A stretch of 64,000 nucleotides of DNA, from positions 1 through 64,000 of the forward strand of contig SVER01000013.1 of the NCBI GenBank assembly GCA_015057315.1, given 5' to 3'. Both the position numbers and the translations under genes were made by a program. The notes under the pieces were generated by a model, which ran no database searches, was not told where the DNA came from, and worked only from the letters and a program-made list of their open reading frames with translations. The DNA comes from Pseudobutyrivibrio ruminis (lineage in GTDB: Bacteria; Bacillota; Clostridia; Lachnospirales; Lachnospiraceae). Positions 25,548-34,332 of the stretch are shown piece by piece (position 1 is the stretch's first letter; every line of letters begins with the position of its first letter).

Positions 25548-27167
25548 ATGACAATTGCACAAATTCTATCGCTACTAGGTGGAGTGGGACTATTTCTATT
25601 TGGAATGTCTATCATGTCCACAGGTCTTAAGAATAGTTGCGGTGACAATTTACAGGTTATCTTAGAGAAGGCTACTACTAACAAGGCAGTAGCTGTATTC
25701 GTTGGACTTCTTATGACAGTCCTTGTTCAGAGCTCTTCAGCCACAGATGTTATGGTTATCGGTTTTGTAAACTCAGGCATGATGACATTAGCACAGGCTA
25801 TCGGAGTTATCTTAGGTGCCAATATCGGTACTACTATCACAGCACAGATTACAGCTTTTAATATTGCTACATTCACACCATTTATTTTGTTTATTGGTGC
25901 TGTTATGTATCTTTTTATGAAAAAGGATATAGTTAAGCATTTGGGTTCTTTCTTTATGGGATTTGGTATGCTGTTCCAGGGTATCACTATTATGAAGGCA
26001 GCCATTGCACCACTTGCTCAGTCAGTGGTATTTAAGAATTTCTTGGCAGGCCTTACTAATCCATTTGTTGCACTTATCTTTGGTATTGCATTTACTGCAT
26101 TATTACAGAGTTCATCATCATCAACAGTTATCTTCCAGGCATTCGTTGCTCAGGGAATCTTAGATTATGATGTAGCTGTTTATTTGGTAATTGGTGCAGC
26201 CATAGGTTCTGTTACACCTAACCTTTTGGCTTCACTTACAGCTAACAGAAATGGTAAGCGCTCAGCTATACTTAACCTTTTGTTCAATGTTATCAGAGCA
26301 GCAGTTATTGTTGTGGTAATTAATATCACACCGCTTCTGTCATGGATTCAGTCTACATCAACTGATCCAGCCAGACAGATAGCTAACACACATACAATAT
26401 TTGCTATTATTGCAGTGCTTATAATATTCCCATTTACAGATTATATTATCAAGCTTACATATATGTTTATACCAGAGCTTCCTGATGAGACAAGGGCAGC
26501 CGAGGACAGACAGCTTGTATTCATGACACAGGTCAACAATGTGCCACCTAACATGGCTATTCATCAGGCGCAGCTTGAGGCAGCCAGAATGGGCGCCATT
26601 GCAGCAGAGAATTTTGAGAAGGCTATCGATTGTTTCTTTGATTACTCTCCAGAAAAGGTGGAGGATGTGGAGCAGCGTGAGGAGACAGTTAACATCCTCA
26701 ATCATTCCATCCAGGATGCTATGGTTAAGCTACAGGCTCTTAACCTTACACCTGCAATGCTTAGACGTATATCTGCAATCACTATTGCTGTTACAGATAT
26801 GGAGCGTATCTCAGACCATGCGGAAAATATCATCGAATACGCTACCCGTATGAAGAACAAAAAAACAAAGCTTTCTAAGAAGGCTGCCAAAGAGCTTAAG
26901 GAAATGGCGGACAATTCCATGGAAGAGGTTGAGCTTGCTATTGATATCTTCACCTCTGAAAAATACGAAAGCCTAGATGCCATTGAAAAGCTTGAAAAGA
27001 AGGTAGATAAGCAGGAGAAGCAGCTTATCAATCATCACGTAGAGCGTCTTATGGAAAACAAATGCGAACCAATCGCAGGCGTTATCTTCTCAGATATGGT
27101 TACCGACTTAGAACGATGCGCCGACCATGCAATCAACATAGCGTATGCATTAAAAGAGCACTCTTAA
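25548..27167 (+). CDS. Na+/phosphate symporter with C-terminal PhoU-like domain
   Basis: 539 residues. The first 310 residues hold two inverted Na/Pi-cotransporter repeats (PF02690 type) with the QSSSA signature twice: VLVQSSSATDVMVIGF near residue 62 and ALLQSSSSSTVIFQAF near residue 185. Each lies in a re-entrant transport segment. After residue 340 a PhoU-like helical domain follows (two helical runs, for example ISDHAENIIEYATRM and LERCADHAINIAYAL), as in YjbB/NptA-type proteins. It should import phosphate with Na+, or export it in the YjbB mode. AAAGGAG at 25534-25541 gives the start. A 14-bp-stem terminator follows. Confidence 0.92.
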   Translation: MTIAQILSLLGGVGLFLFGMSIMSTGLKNSCGDNLQVILEKATTNKAVAVFVGLLMTVLVQSSSATDVMVIGFVNSGMMTLAQAIGVILGANIGTTITAQITAFNIATFTPFILFIGAVMYLFMKKDIVKHLGSFFMGFGMLFQGITIMKAAIAPLAQSVVFKNFLAGLTNPFVALIFGIAFTALLQSSSSSTVIFQAFVAQGILDYDVAVYLVIGAAIGSVTPNLLASLTANRNGKRSAILNLLFNVIRAAVIVVVINITPLLSWIQSTSTDPARQIANTHTIFAIIAVLIIFPFTDYIIKLTYMFIPELPDETRAAEDRQLVFMTQVNNVPPNMAIHQAQLEAARMGAIAAENFEKAIDCFFDYSPEKVEDVEQREETVNILNHSIQDAMVKLQALNLTPAMLRRISAITIAVTDMERISDHAENIIEYATRMKNKKTKLSKKAAKELKEMADNSMEEVELAIDIFTSEKYESLDAIEKLEKKVDKQEKQLINHHVERLMENKCEPIAGVIFSDMVTDLERCADHAINIAYALKEHS

Positions 27168-27174
27168 AATCCAT

Positions 27175-27215
27175 GCCCTTAATTGTTAGCGTAACAATTA
27201 AGGGCTTGCTTTTTT
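27175..27215 (+). terminator. Terminator of the Na/Pi symporter gene
   Basis: Perfect 14-bp stem GCCCTTAATTGTTA/TAACAATTAAGGGC with a three-base loop, then TTGC and six T. Confidence 0.9.
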
Positions 27216-27253
27216 ATGTAGCTTATAGTATATTGTACTCAATTAAATAGGAA

Positions 27254-27375
27254 ATCTTCAGGGCAAGGTGCGAAAGCGAAGGCTTTCAATTCCTGACCGG
27301 CGGTATAGTCCGCGAGCCTTAGGGCCGAACCAGTGAGATTCTGGTACCGACAGTATAGTCTGGATGGAAGAAGAT
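27254..27375 (+). promoter_or_regulatory. FMN riboswitch (RFN element) of ribU
   Basis: The closing stem ATCTTC (27254-27259) pairs with GAAGAT (27370-27375). Between them are the conserved AGGGCAAGGTG, CCTGACCGGCGGT, AGTCCGCGAGC, GAACCAGTGAGATTCTGG and ACCGACAGT segments of the FMN aptamer. A terminator hairpin begins 26 bases after it, so control is by transcription termination. Confidence 0.96.
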
Positions 27376-27401
27376 AAGCGCAATTTGTTTATTGATTTTT
27401 G

Positions 27402-27428
27402 AGCCCTGAGTTAATCTCAGGGCTTTTT
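27402..27428 (+). terminator. Riboswitch-controlled terminator ahead of ribU
   Basis: Perfect 9-bp stem AGCCCTGAG/CTCAGGGCT with loop TTAAT and a run of five T (27424-27428). It lies between the FMN aptamer and ribU and is the expected expression platform. Confidence 0.9.
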
Positions 27429-27491
27429 GATTGCGTACAATCTAATGAAGATTCCTAACAAATAATATTTTATTTTTAGGAGGATGAATTA

Positions 27492-28130
27492 ATGGATTCG
27501 ACACAGATGACAAACAAGAGAGCAGGCGCAAGGATGAACAGTAAATTAGATGTTAGAAAGATGACAGTTACAGCAATGCTATCAGCAATTGCATTTGTAC
27601 TGATGTTTTTGGACACAGCAGTGCCAATCATGCCTTCATTTATCAAGCTTGATTTATCAGAGCTTCCAGCACTTATAGCAACATTTGCACTTGGTCCTGT
27701 GTGTGGAGTGATAGTTTGTCTTATCAAGAATTTGCTACACCTTTTAATTACAACTACAGGTGGCGTAGGTGAGCTTTCAAACTTTATTCTTGGAGCTGCT
27801 TTTGTTCTACCAGCAGGATTAATCTATCAGCACAAGAAGACAAAGAAGAATGCAATTATCGGAGCTATTGTAGGAGCACTTGCCATGGCAATTATTAGCT
27901 TCCCATCAAACTTATTTATCGTATATCCGGTATACTACAACTTCATGCCAAAGGATGTAATTATTGCTGCATACCAGGCATTAGTGCCATTTGCAAACAT
28001 CGATTCAATCGCAAAATGCCTGCTACTTTTTAACGTACCATTTACTTTTGTAAAGGGATTAATTTCAGCAATTATTACAATACTAATCTACCAGCCACTT
28101 AGACCACTTCTTAAAGGCAATAATTCATAG
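27492..28130 (+). CDS. ribU: Riboflavin ECF transporter substrate-binding subunit RibU
   Basis: A 212-residue integral membrane S component with about six transmembrane segments. It captures riboflavin outside the cell and is powered by the shared ECF module, which is not here. The motif FIKLDLSELPALIATFALGP followed by IVCLIKNLLHLL is diagnostic of RibU. A long hydrophilic N-terminus (residues 1-26) precedes the first helix. The start is set by AGGAGG at 27478-27483. Its FMN riboswitch and terminator lie just upstream. No further gene follows on this strand for 1.5 kb. Confidence 0.94.
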   Translation: MDSTQMTNKRAGARMNSKLDVRKMTVTAMLSAIAFVLMFLDTAVPIMPSFIKLDLSELPALIATFALGPVCGVIVCLIKNLLHLLITTTGGVGELSNFILGAAFVLPAGLIYQHKKTKKNAIIGAIVGALAMAIISFPSNLFIVYPVYYNFMPKDVIIAAYQALVPFANIDSIAKCLLLFNVPFTFVKGLISAIITILIYQPLRPLLKGNNS

Positions 28131-28421
28131 ACAATATTGGTTTTCTCAGAAAAACAATAATCGTTTTTGACTTGGCTTAGAGTTATGCAAAGGTGTGTAT
28201 AGCCAAGGCTCATTTTAACAGGGGGTTTCATTGGTTGTCTTGCAAAAAGTCACGATTTTAGGTTAGGCTTTCCAAGAATATCAGTAAATGCTTCATAGCA
28301 TTTACGAATATCAAATAGAATTTAGCTAAGACTTAAACAAATAAGAAAAAAAGAAAGAAAAAAGAAGAAACATGAAAGATATTAAAAATGTGGGGTGATT
28401 ATTTTGCACCCCACATTTTTT
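28131..28421. other. 291-base gene-free stretch with several hairpins
   Basis: No convincing coding sequence is visible. It holds a weak U-rich hairpin after ribU (TTGGTTTT/AGAAAAACAA region, 28136-28156), a 7-bp stem CTTGGCT/AGCCAAG (28171-28207), an 8-bp stem GTAAATGC/GCATTTAC (28284-28305), a purine-rich tract (28338-28370) and a strong terminator at the end. A small RNA running into that terminator is possible but not demonstrated. An eight-codon ATG reading frame just before the terminator is probably chance. Confidence 0.4.
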
Positions 28422-28425
28422 TTAA
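28384..28425. terminator. Bidirectional terminator
   Basis: Perfect 14-bp stem AAAAATGTGGGGTG/CACCCCACATTTTT with a nine-base loop and T-runs on both strands. On the minus strand it serves the gene that ends at 28422. Confidence 0.92.
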
Positions 28426-29411
28426 TAACAAATATCTACATTATTTAAAAAATCTAGTTTGCTAAAAGATATTTCAGACTCATTATATTTGAGTTTTATA
28501 AAAACTTCCCCATAATTGGAACCTTGAACCTTATCAATACCTACGCGCAATATTATATCACCTTTATTTAATTTGTAATTTCTGAAATTAGGTTCATGTG
28601 CATTGGAATACGTTTCTATATGATATAATGGTCCTTCATCCTTAGAATAAATATATCCACCTAAAAATATTTCAGACGTATTTGTAGTCTCAGGTTGTAC
28701 ATTTAAACTAAACCATTCTTGGTTAAGAGAATAGTTGTCTTTAGGAAAATGTATTATATTATCTCCATATGATGAATTAAACTCAATAGCATTATTGGCT
28801 TTGTCATAGCTGTAACTTAAATTATTCCAAATATATTCCTTCAAACTTTTATCGTTTAAAAGTAATTTTTTATATTGCCATAATTTATCATCTGATAATT
28901 CAACTATATACAAGTTATCGATATGCATACCGTCGTGAGTTATAAGAGCTAATTCATCATCTCCGTCTCCATCATAATCATAAATCATACATTGATTCAA
29001 AGGCCAATCACTATATGTATTCCAATTAGGAAAAAAATATGAACTCTTATATACCAAAAGAATTTTTTCATAATATTCATCTCCGCCAACGGAGTATATT
29101 TTTAAATCTTTAGATACAATTTTATCTAATCTAACATAGTCTGTATCTACGTTAAAAGAACTGACAGCTGAATTATAATCAAATTCTTTTTGAGGTAGAT
29201 TGTTCACGTTAATTTTATTTGGATTAAAGTCTTCCTTTGCAATATGTATATCTTCAGTATTGTTATTATCGAATTGTTTAGGTCTATTTATATCATTATT
29301 TGTGTGATAATGTAAAATTAAAAAAATACATATAGCAAATAGGGGAATTAGAATCAGTGTGCGTAATGAGTTATTCATCATTTTTTCTTTGAACATCCAC
29401 AAGTTAGACAT
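28422..29411 (-). CDS. Hypothetical exported or membrane-anchored protein
   Basis: 329 residues, AT-rich, family not recognised. One hydrophobic segment (about residues 15-35) works as an anchor or uncleaved signal. The following 50 residues are rich in Asn and Asp. The motif DYDGDGDDELALI near residue 150 resembles the calcium-binding loop of FG-GAP/VCBS-type repeats and is the only recognisable element. The remainder looks beta-rich. The start is uncertain: the ATG at 29411 has only a weak GAGT upstream, and ATGs at 29381 and 29378 are also possible. It is monocistronic and divergent from the GntR gene. Base composition and isolation suggest accessory DNA. Confidence 0.6.
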   Translation of the reverse strand: MSNLWMFKEKMMNNSLRTLILIPLFAICIFLILHYHTNNDINRPKQFDNNNTEDIHIAKEDFNPNKINVNNLPQKEFDYNSAVSSFNVDTDYVRLDKIVSKDLKIYSVGGDEYYEKILLVYKSSYFFPNWNTYSDWPLNQCMIYDYDGDGDDELALITHDGMHIDNLYIVELSDDKLWQYKKLLLNDKSLKEYIWNNLSYSYDKANNAIEFNSSYGDNIIHFPKDNYSLNQEWFSLNVQPETTNTSEIFLGGYIYSKDEGPLYHIETYSNAHEPNFRNYKLNKGDIILRVGIDKVQGSNYGEVFIKLKYNESEISFSKLDFLNNVDICY

Positions 29412-29611
29412 CGATAAGGACTCGTTTTGCTATAAGTATGTTTACAATTATTTTTTATTATTGAGTGAAAAATTTTTTTCATATAAAATATTTCTCCTTA
29501 TTATTATTTCGTGCGAATATTAAACGAATATATAACAAAAATTGATAATATGCTACTAAGATGTTGCGGTTTGTTTTTGAATTATTGTCATAAGTATAGT
29601 TGTTTTATCCC

Positions 29612-29639
29612 TTGACTTGTATACAAGATTGTATTAAAT
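29612..29639 (+). promoter_or_regulatory. Promoter and palindromic operator of the GntR/FCD gene
   Basis: TTGACT (29612-29617), then a perfect 12-bp palindrome CTTGTATACAAG (29616-29627) overlapping the -35 and spacer, and a -10-like TTAAAT (29634-29639). The palindrome is of the size and type bound by FCD regulators. A near copy, ACTTGTATACTAGT, precedes the neighbouring ABC operon at 30471-30484. Confidence 0.65.
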
Positions 29640-29683
29640 GTATTAGATAGGCAATATGCTAAATATAAGTCAGGAGATGATAC

Positions 29684-30364
29684 ATGAAAGCGGTAGAAAG
29701 ATATAATTCTGAAACAGCAAGAGAATATGCAATGCGTGCAATCACGGAGAACATTATATCCATAGACCTGGAGCCGGGGCAGTTGATTAGCGAGAATGAG
29801 ATAGCCAGCTTCCTTGGGGTTAGCCGTACTCCAGTTAGAGAGTCTATTCAGGAATTGAATAAGGCCGCATTGATAGAGATATACCCACAGAGGGGAAGCT
29901 ACGTGTCATTGATTGATTCAAAATACGTGGAAGAGGCAGTATTCCTTCGTAAGGTTTTAGATATTGCTGTTATAGAGGAAGCCTGTGATCTTGCTACAGA
30001 AGATGACATTGCATTACTAGAAGAGAATGTAGCGTTACAGGAATTTTATCTAAAGAGCAATAATACAAAAAAGATTTTTGAGCTGGATAATGAGTTTCAC
30101 AGGATGATTTACGTGGCAGCCAAGAAGGAGACTATTCACAATATGCGCCGCACCATTATGATTCATTTTGATAGAGTGCGAACATTATCAATGCTTGCAG
30201 TGAAGGATACAAAGATTGTAGCTGACCATGGAATTATGCTTAATGCTATCAAGGACAAGGATAAAACTAAGGCTAAAGAGATAGTTGAAAAGCATTTAGA
30301 TCGATATAGAGTGGATCAGGAGGAGCTTCTTAAAACATATCCGCAATATTTCGAAACCAATTAG
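29684..30364 (+). CDS. GntR-family (FCD subfamily) regulator of the adjacent ABC importer
   Basis: 226 residues. Winged helix at about residues 12-78 (ITENIISIDLEPGQLISENEIASFLGVSRTPVRESI) and an FCD domain at about 85-215 with ELDNEFHRMIY and DHGIML as the metal and ligand residues. Hexuronates are common effectors of this subfamily in polysaccharide degraders, but I cannot assign one. The gene sits directly upstream of an ABC importer, both share the TTGTATAC-centred palindrome, and its own copy lies over its promoter, so it probably represses itself and the importer. GGAG at 29671-29674 precedes the ATG. A terminator separates it from the importer. Confidence 0.88.
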   Translation: MKAVERYNSETAREYAMRAITENIISIDLEPGQLISENEIASFLGVSRTPVRESIQELNKAALIEIYPQRGSYVSLIDSKYVEEAVFLRKVLDIAVIEEACDLATEDDIALLEENVALQEFYLKSNNTKKIFELDNEFHRMIYVAAKKETIHNMRRTIMIHFDRVRTLSMLAVKDTKIVADHGIMLNAIKDKDKTKAKEIVEKHLDRYRVDQEELLKTYPQYFETN

Positions 30365-30399
30365 CAAGAATTAATAGGCAAAATAGTAATTATGTGTAA

Positions 30400-30437
30400 A
30401 ACAACCAAAATGCAAATGGCATTTTGGTTGTTTTTTT
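30400..30437 (+). terminator. Terminator of the GntR/FCD gene
   Basis: 14-bp stem AACAACCAAAATGC/GCATTTTGGTTGTT, loop AAATG, then a run of T to 30437. Confidence 0.9.
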
Positions 30438-30441
30438 ATAA

Positions 30442-30484
30442 TGGACAAAAGCCATCTGGAAAACTAATATACTTGTATACTAGT
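30442..30484 (+). promoter_or_regulatory. Promoter and operator of the first ABC importer operon
   Basis: TGGACA (30442-30447), 17-base spacer, TAATAT (30465-30470). The sequence ACTTGTATACTAGT (30471-30484), nearly the same as the palindrome in front of the GntR gene, lies over the expected transcription start, where a bound repressor would block it. Confidence 0.55.
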
Positions 30485-30502
30485 TCGAAGGAGAGGATAT
30501 GT

Positions 30503-31459
30503 ATGAAAGTATTAGCAACAAAAAATGCTGCAGTATCGACAACCAGTTTTAACTGGAAGGCTTATATCAAAAGATATTGGCAGCTGTACGCGCTACTCTT
30601 TTTACCAATGTTGTATTTGCTGATTTTCAAGTACATCCCAATGAAGTATGTACTGATAGCATTCAAAAAATACAGTATTGTGCAAAAGGTTGGCGAAATG
30701 CCATGGGCTGATAATCATGGCTTTCAGTATTTCATTCAGGCGTTCCATAACAAGGATTTCTTGAATGCATTACGTAACACAGTATGTTTGAATTTGCTTG
30801 ATTTAGTTATCGGATTTCCGATACCAATCATTTTTGCATTAATTCTAAACGAGCTGAACATCAAGTGGTTTAAGAAGACAGTTCAGACAATTGCTTACAT
30901 GCCACACTTCCTTTCATGGGTTATCATTTATGGTTTGGCAATTCAGCTTTTTGCACCAGGTAACGGTCTTGTAAACATGGTAATTACAAACCTTGGTGGA
31001 GATGCAGTTCCATTTTTGAACGATCCACATAAATGGGTAGGAACATATATATTCCTTGGAATATGGCAGAGCTTCGGTTGGAACTCAATCATCTACTTAG
31101 CTGCAATCGCAGGTATTTCACCTGAATTATACGAGGCAGCATCAGTTGATGGAGCAGGACGATTCAGAAAGATGTGGCACATCACATTGCCAGGAATCAA
31201 GAGCACTATCGTAGTACTTCTTATCATGGCACTTGGTAATATCTTAGGTTCAGCATTTGATAGACCATTCGCTTTACAGAACAACTTAGTAATGCAGAAT
31301 GCAGAAGTTATTTCAACATTCGTTTACAAAAATGGTATTAAGGGATTACAGTTCTCACTGACAACAGCTGTTGGTTTGTTCCAATCAGTGGTAGGTGTAT
31401 TCTTCTTACTCTTCGCAAACTGGCTTTCTAGAAAGCTTGGCGAAAGAGGAATATGGTAA
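30503..31459 (+). CDS. Carbohydrate ABC importer permease, LplB type (first subunit)
   Basis: A 318-residue inner-membrane permease with six predicted helices, of the polysaccharide/aldouronate-type family of LplB. The EAA loop that contacts the ATPase reads EAASVDGAGRFRKMWHITLPGI (about residues 210-231). The true start is the ATG at 30503, with GGAGAGG at 30490-30496. A longer frame would begin inside the terminator of the previous gene. It is followed by the second permease (11 bases between them) and the binding protein. No ATPase gene is present, so a shared ATPase of the MsmX kind is expected. The sugar is unknown; oligosaccharides bearing uronic acids would fit the family and the FCD regulator. 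Confidence 0.88.
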   Translation: MKVLATKNAAVSTTSFNWKAYIKRYWQLYALLFLPMLYLLIFKYIPMKYVLIAFKKYSIVQKVGEMPWADNHGFQYFIQAFHNKDFLNALRNTVCLNLLDLVIGFPIPIIFALILNELNIKWFKKTVQTIAYMPHFLSWVIIYGLAIQLFAPGNGLVNMVITNLGGDAVPFLNDPHKWVGTYIFLGIWQSFGWNSIIYLAAIAGISPELYEAASVDGAGRFRKMWHITLPGIKSTIVVLLIMALGNILGSAFDRPFALQNNLVMQNAEVISTFVYKNGIKGLQFSLTTAVGLFQSVVGVFFLLFANWLSRKLGERGIW

Positions 31460-31470
31460 GGAGGTGCGAC

Positions 31471-32439
31471 ATGGCAAACGATATGGCTTTAAAGAGAGGC
31501 AAATTTGGTTTGAAAAGTTTTGCACTTTCTAGAAAAAAAGATAAAGACGATGAGATGGAATCAAGCCGAATGGTTAGATCTGATGGAACAAAGGTGGGCG
31601 ATATAGTATTCGTAGCAATCTGCGTGATAATCAGTTTGGTTTGCTTGGTTCCAATGATTAACCTCTTAGCACGTTCATTATCAGGAACAGATTTCTTGGT
31701 AAGAAGAGAGGTTTACTTACTTCCAAAGGGACTTAACATTGACGCTTACTCAACAGTTTTAGGAGATCCAAAATATATTAAGTCATTCTTCTGGACAGTA
31801 TTTTTAACAGTGGTTTGTACATTCATTTCATTAACAATGACAGTACTTTGTGCATACCCACTTATATTTAATAAGCTTAAGGGAAGATCATTCTTCAATA
31901 TCGTAATTACGATAACAATGTTTTTTAACGCAGGAACAATTCCTAACTACTTACTTATGAAGGAATTAAATCTTCTTGATAATCCACTGGTACTTATCAT
32001 CCCAGGATGTATGAGTGTCTACAACATGATTATCATGCGAAGCTTCTTCTATGGAATACCAGATTCCCTAAGGGAATCAGCAGAGATTGATGGCGCATCA
32101 TTCTTCCGTATCCTTTGGTCTATCTACCTACCGCTGTCAAAACCAGTAATAGCAACACTTGCCCTCTTTTATGCGGTAGGCAGATGGAACGGCTATTCAG
32201 ATGCGTTGATGTATATGAAGAACAAGGATTTCTATCCTCTTCAGCTTTTACTTTATAACATTTTGAACAATATGAATTCGGTGGAGGTAGCCACACAGGA
32301 AGGATTCTCAACACCTGGTTTATCAGAATCCCTAAAGGCTGCAATCGTAATGTTCTCTACGATTCCAATCCTCTGCATCTATCCATTCTTACAGAAGTAC
32401 TTCATCCATGGAGTTACTTTAGGAGCGGTTAAGGAGTAG
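31471..32439 (+). CDS. Carbohydrate ABC importer permease, LplC/YtcP type (second subunit)
   Basis: A 322-residue permease with six helices and a hydrophilic N-terminus of about 45 residues. The EAA loop reads ESAEIDGASFFRILWSIYLPL, and the C-terminal FIHGVTLGAVKE is typical of the family. AAGGAGG at 31457-31463 sets the start at 31471. The in-frame ATG at 31453 overlaps the previous gene and would take in the ribosome-binding site. It partners the permease just upstream. The binding-protein gene follows after 84 bases. Confidence 0.88.
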   Translation: MANDMALKRGKFGLKSFALSRKKDKDDEMESSRMVRSDGTKVGDIVFVAICVIISLVCLVPMINLLARSLSGTDFLVRREVYLLPKGLNIDAYSTVLGDPKYIKSFFWTVFLTVVCTFISLTMTVLCAYPLIFNKLKGRSFFNIVITITMFFNAGTIPNYLLMKELNLLDNPLVLIIPGCMSVYNMIIMRSFFYGIPDSLRESAEIDGASFFRILWSIYLPLSKPVIATLALFYAVGRWNGYSDALMYMKNKDFYPLQLLLYNILNNMNSVEVATQEGFSTPGLSESLKAAIVMFSTIPILCIYPFLQKYFIHGVTLGAVKE

Positions 32440-32523
32440 AAATGAGTTTTTATCAAAAAAACTTATTTTAACCCCTAATTAAAGGGGCCTATAAATTTAA
32501 CATAATACTTGGGAGGTATATGA

Positions 32524-34194
32524 ATGAAAAAAAGATTAGTAGCATTAGTGCTTGCCGGCACAATGGCACTAGGAATGGTGGGCTGCGGTGGCTCTAGCGA
32601 AAAGTCAGCAGACACATCAAAAGAAAGCAGCGAGTCAGCAGGCGCATCTGAGCTTGTTGATGGAAAGTTTGCTGAGACAAAGCACATCACTGTTGAGGTT
32701 TATGACAGAGGAAACGATGGCGGTACAGACCCTACAGACAATATGTACACTGATTACATCAAAAAGGGTATGCTTGAGGATCACAATGTAGAGGTTGAGT
32801 TTGTTGCAGTTCCACGTTGGACAGAGACAGAAGAAATCAACAACCTTCTTGCTTCAGGCGGAGCACCAGATATCTGCCTTACATACTCATACCCAACAAT
32901 CCAGACATACGCTAACATGGGCGGTGTTACAGATTTAAAGCCACTTATGGATCAGTATGGTTCAGAGCTTACAAACCTTAACGATTGGCTTGGCGATACA
33001 AACATCTACTGGGATTTAGATGATGAGAAGGGTACACTTTGGGCAATTGAAGGAAAGCGTGCTAACAACAGACGTATCAACACATTCATGAGAAAGGACT
33101 GGCTTGATAAGCTTGGTCTTGAAGAGCCAAAGACAAAGGAAGAGTTTTACGAAGATATTTGTGCATTCAGAGATAATGCTAAGGAGCTCCTTGGCAAGGA
33201 TGCAGATAAGATGGTTCCATTCTCAGTTTCATTTGATGTAGGTTGGAGAGCAGCTCTTCTTATTGAGTCAGAGATGGATCCAGATATCACAGATAAGGAA
33301 TTCTACATCAACGGATTTGATGATAGAAAGCTTACACAGAAGGGCACAAAGGAAGCTATGAAGACACTTAACAAGTGGTACAACGAAGGCTTACTTTGGA
33401 ATGATTTCGCACTTTACACAGCTGGTGATTCTACAGAGGATGATATGATGAAGGCTGGTTATGTTGGTGCATTCCAGCACAACTGGGATTATCCTTTCCG
33501 TGGTGGAGATGATTCAATCCAGGCTAACCTTAAGAGAATCGTTGGCGATGATGCTAAGTATGTAGCAGTTGACTGCTTCGAAAACTCAAAGGGTGAGACA
33601 CTTAAGTATGTAGATTCAACAGCAGGCGATAGAAAAATCTTCTTCCCTACAACAAATGATGAGCCACTTGCATCACTTCTTTATCTTGACTGGATTTCAG
33701 CTCCAGAGCACATCAAGTACTTACAGATTGGTGATGAGGGTGTAACACACAACGTACTTGACGATGGCGCTATCGAGTGCATCGCTGCAACAGGCGACCC
33801 AATCATGAACTCAGGTAACAACATCGATTATACAATTACATGTAACGGTCTTTCACTTGGTGATGATGATCTTACACTTCTTTCTATGGCACATAGCTAC
33901 CCATCATGTGACCCAGCTGATGTACAGCAGGCACTTGATTATGCAGCAACAAACAACAAGATTGCAAAGAACGTAAAGGTTCCAGAAATCGTTGCTGAAA
34001 ATGGTATGGGTGAGGCACTTTCATCTAAGAGAGATGTAGTATTTGATACAGCTCTTGCAGCAAAGCCAGCTGATTTTGACAAGGTTTGGGATCAGGGTGT
34101 TGCAGATTACCTTTCAGCAGGTGGACAGGCAATCATGGATGAGAGAACAGAAAAGTTTGAAGCTAAGTATGGTTCTTCTACATCAGTTGAATAA
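32524..34194 (+). CDS. Extracellular solute-binding lipoprotein of the first ABC importer
   Basis: A 556-residue substrate-binding protein of the large family-1/LplA type. The lipoprotein signal MKKRLVALVLAGTMALGMVG ends at the lipobox Cys21, followed by a Ser/Glu-rich linker (residues 24-45). Bound sugars are handed to the two permeases upstream. Codon use is strongly biased, with cleaner codons than the adjacent regulator, so it should be abundant. GGGAGG at 32511-32516 precedes the ATG. A strong terminator follows. The family often binds oligosaccharides of three or more units; the specificity is not readable here. Confidence 0.9.
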   Translation: MKKRLVALVLAGTMALGMVGCGGSSEKSADTSKESSESAGASELVDGKFAETKHITVEVYDRGNDGGTDPTDNMYTDYIKKGMLEDHNVEVEFVAVPRWTETEEINNLLASGGAPDICLTYSYPTIQTYANMGGVTDLKPLMDQYGSELTNLNDWLGDTNIYWDLDDEKGTLWAIEGKRANNRRINTFMRKDWLDKLGLEEPKTKEEFYEDICAFRDNAKELLGKDADKMVPFSVSFDVGWRAALLIESEMDPDITDKEFYINGFDDRKLTQKGTKEAMKTLNKWYNEGLLWNDFALYTAGDSTEDDMMKAGYVGAFQHNWDYPFRGGDDSIQANLKRIVGDDAKYVAVDCFENSKGETLKYVDSTAGDRKIFFPTTNDEPLASLLYLDWISAPEHIKYLQIGDEGVTHNVLDDGAIECIAATGDPIMNSGNNIDYTITCNGLSLGDDDLTLLSMAHSYPSCDPADVQQALDYAATNNKIAKNVKVPEIVAENGMGEALSSKRDVVFDTALAAKPADFDKVWDQGVADYLSAGGQAIMDERTEKFEAKYGSSTSVE

Positions 34195-34208
34195 AATGAT
34201 TTTTTTAC

Positions 34209-34237
34209 AGGACGAGCAGAAATGCTCGTCCTTTTTG
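34209..34237 (+). terminator. Terminator of the first ABC operon (left copy of a duplicated hairpin)
   Basis: 10-bp stem AGGACGAGCA/TGCTCGTCCT with loop GAAA and T-run. A copy differing at one base lies at 38797-38820. Confidence 0.92.
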
Positions 34238-34291
34238 CTGCAAATATGTTTAAAGTGTGAAAAAATTGTGTTCAGAATTGAAGGAATATTA

Positions 34292-34297
34292 TATAAT
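34292..34297 (+). promoter_or_regulatory. -10 element of the effector island promoter
   Basis: Perfect TATAAT at 34292-34297, 36 bases before the first gene. The -35 is poor (TGTTCA at 34269-34274, 17-base spacer), so an activator may be needed. Confidence 0.4.
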
Positions 34298-34332
34298 TAG
34301 TTAGAAAAATAAAAAGGGAGAGTGATGGGAGA

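Noticed and set aside
28372-28398. Eight-codon reading frame MKDIKNVG as a leader peptide
   Set aside because: No amino acid bias, no downstream gene on the strand, and it overlaps the terminator stem.
30392-30502. Longer N-terminus for the first permease
   Set aside because: It begins inside the terminator hairpin of the previous gene and has no ribosome-binding site.
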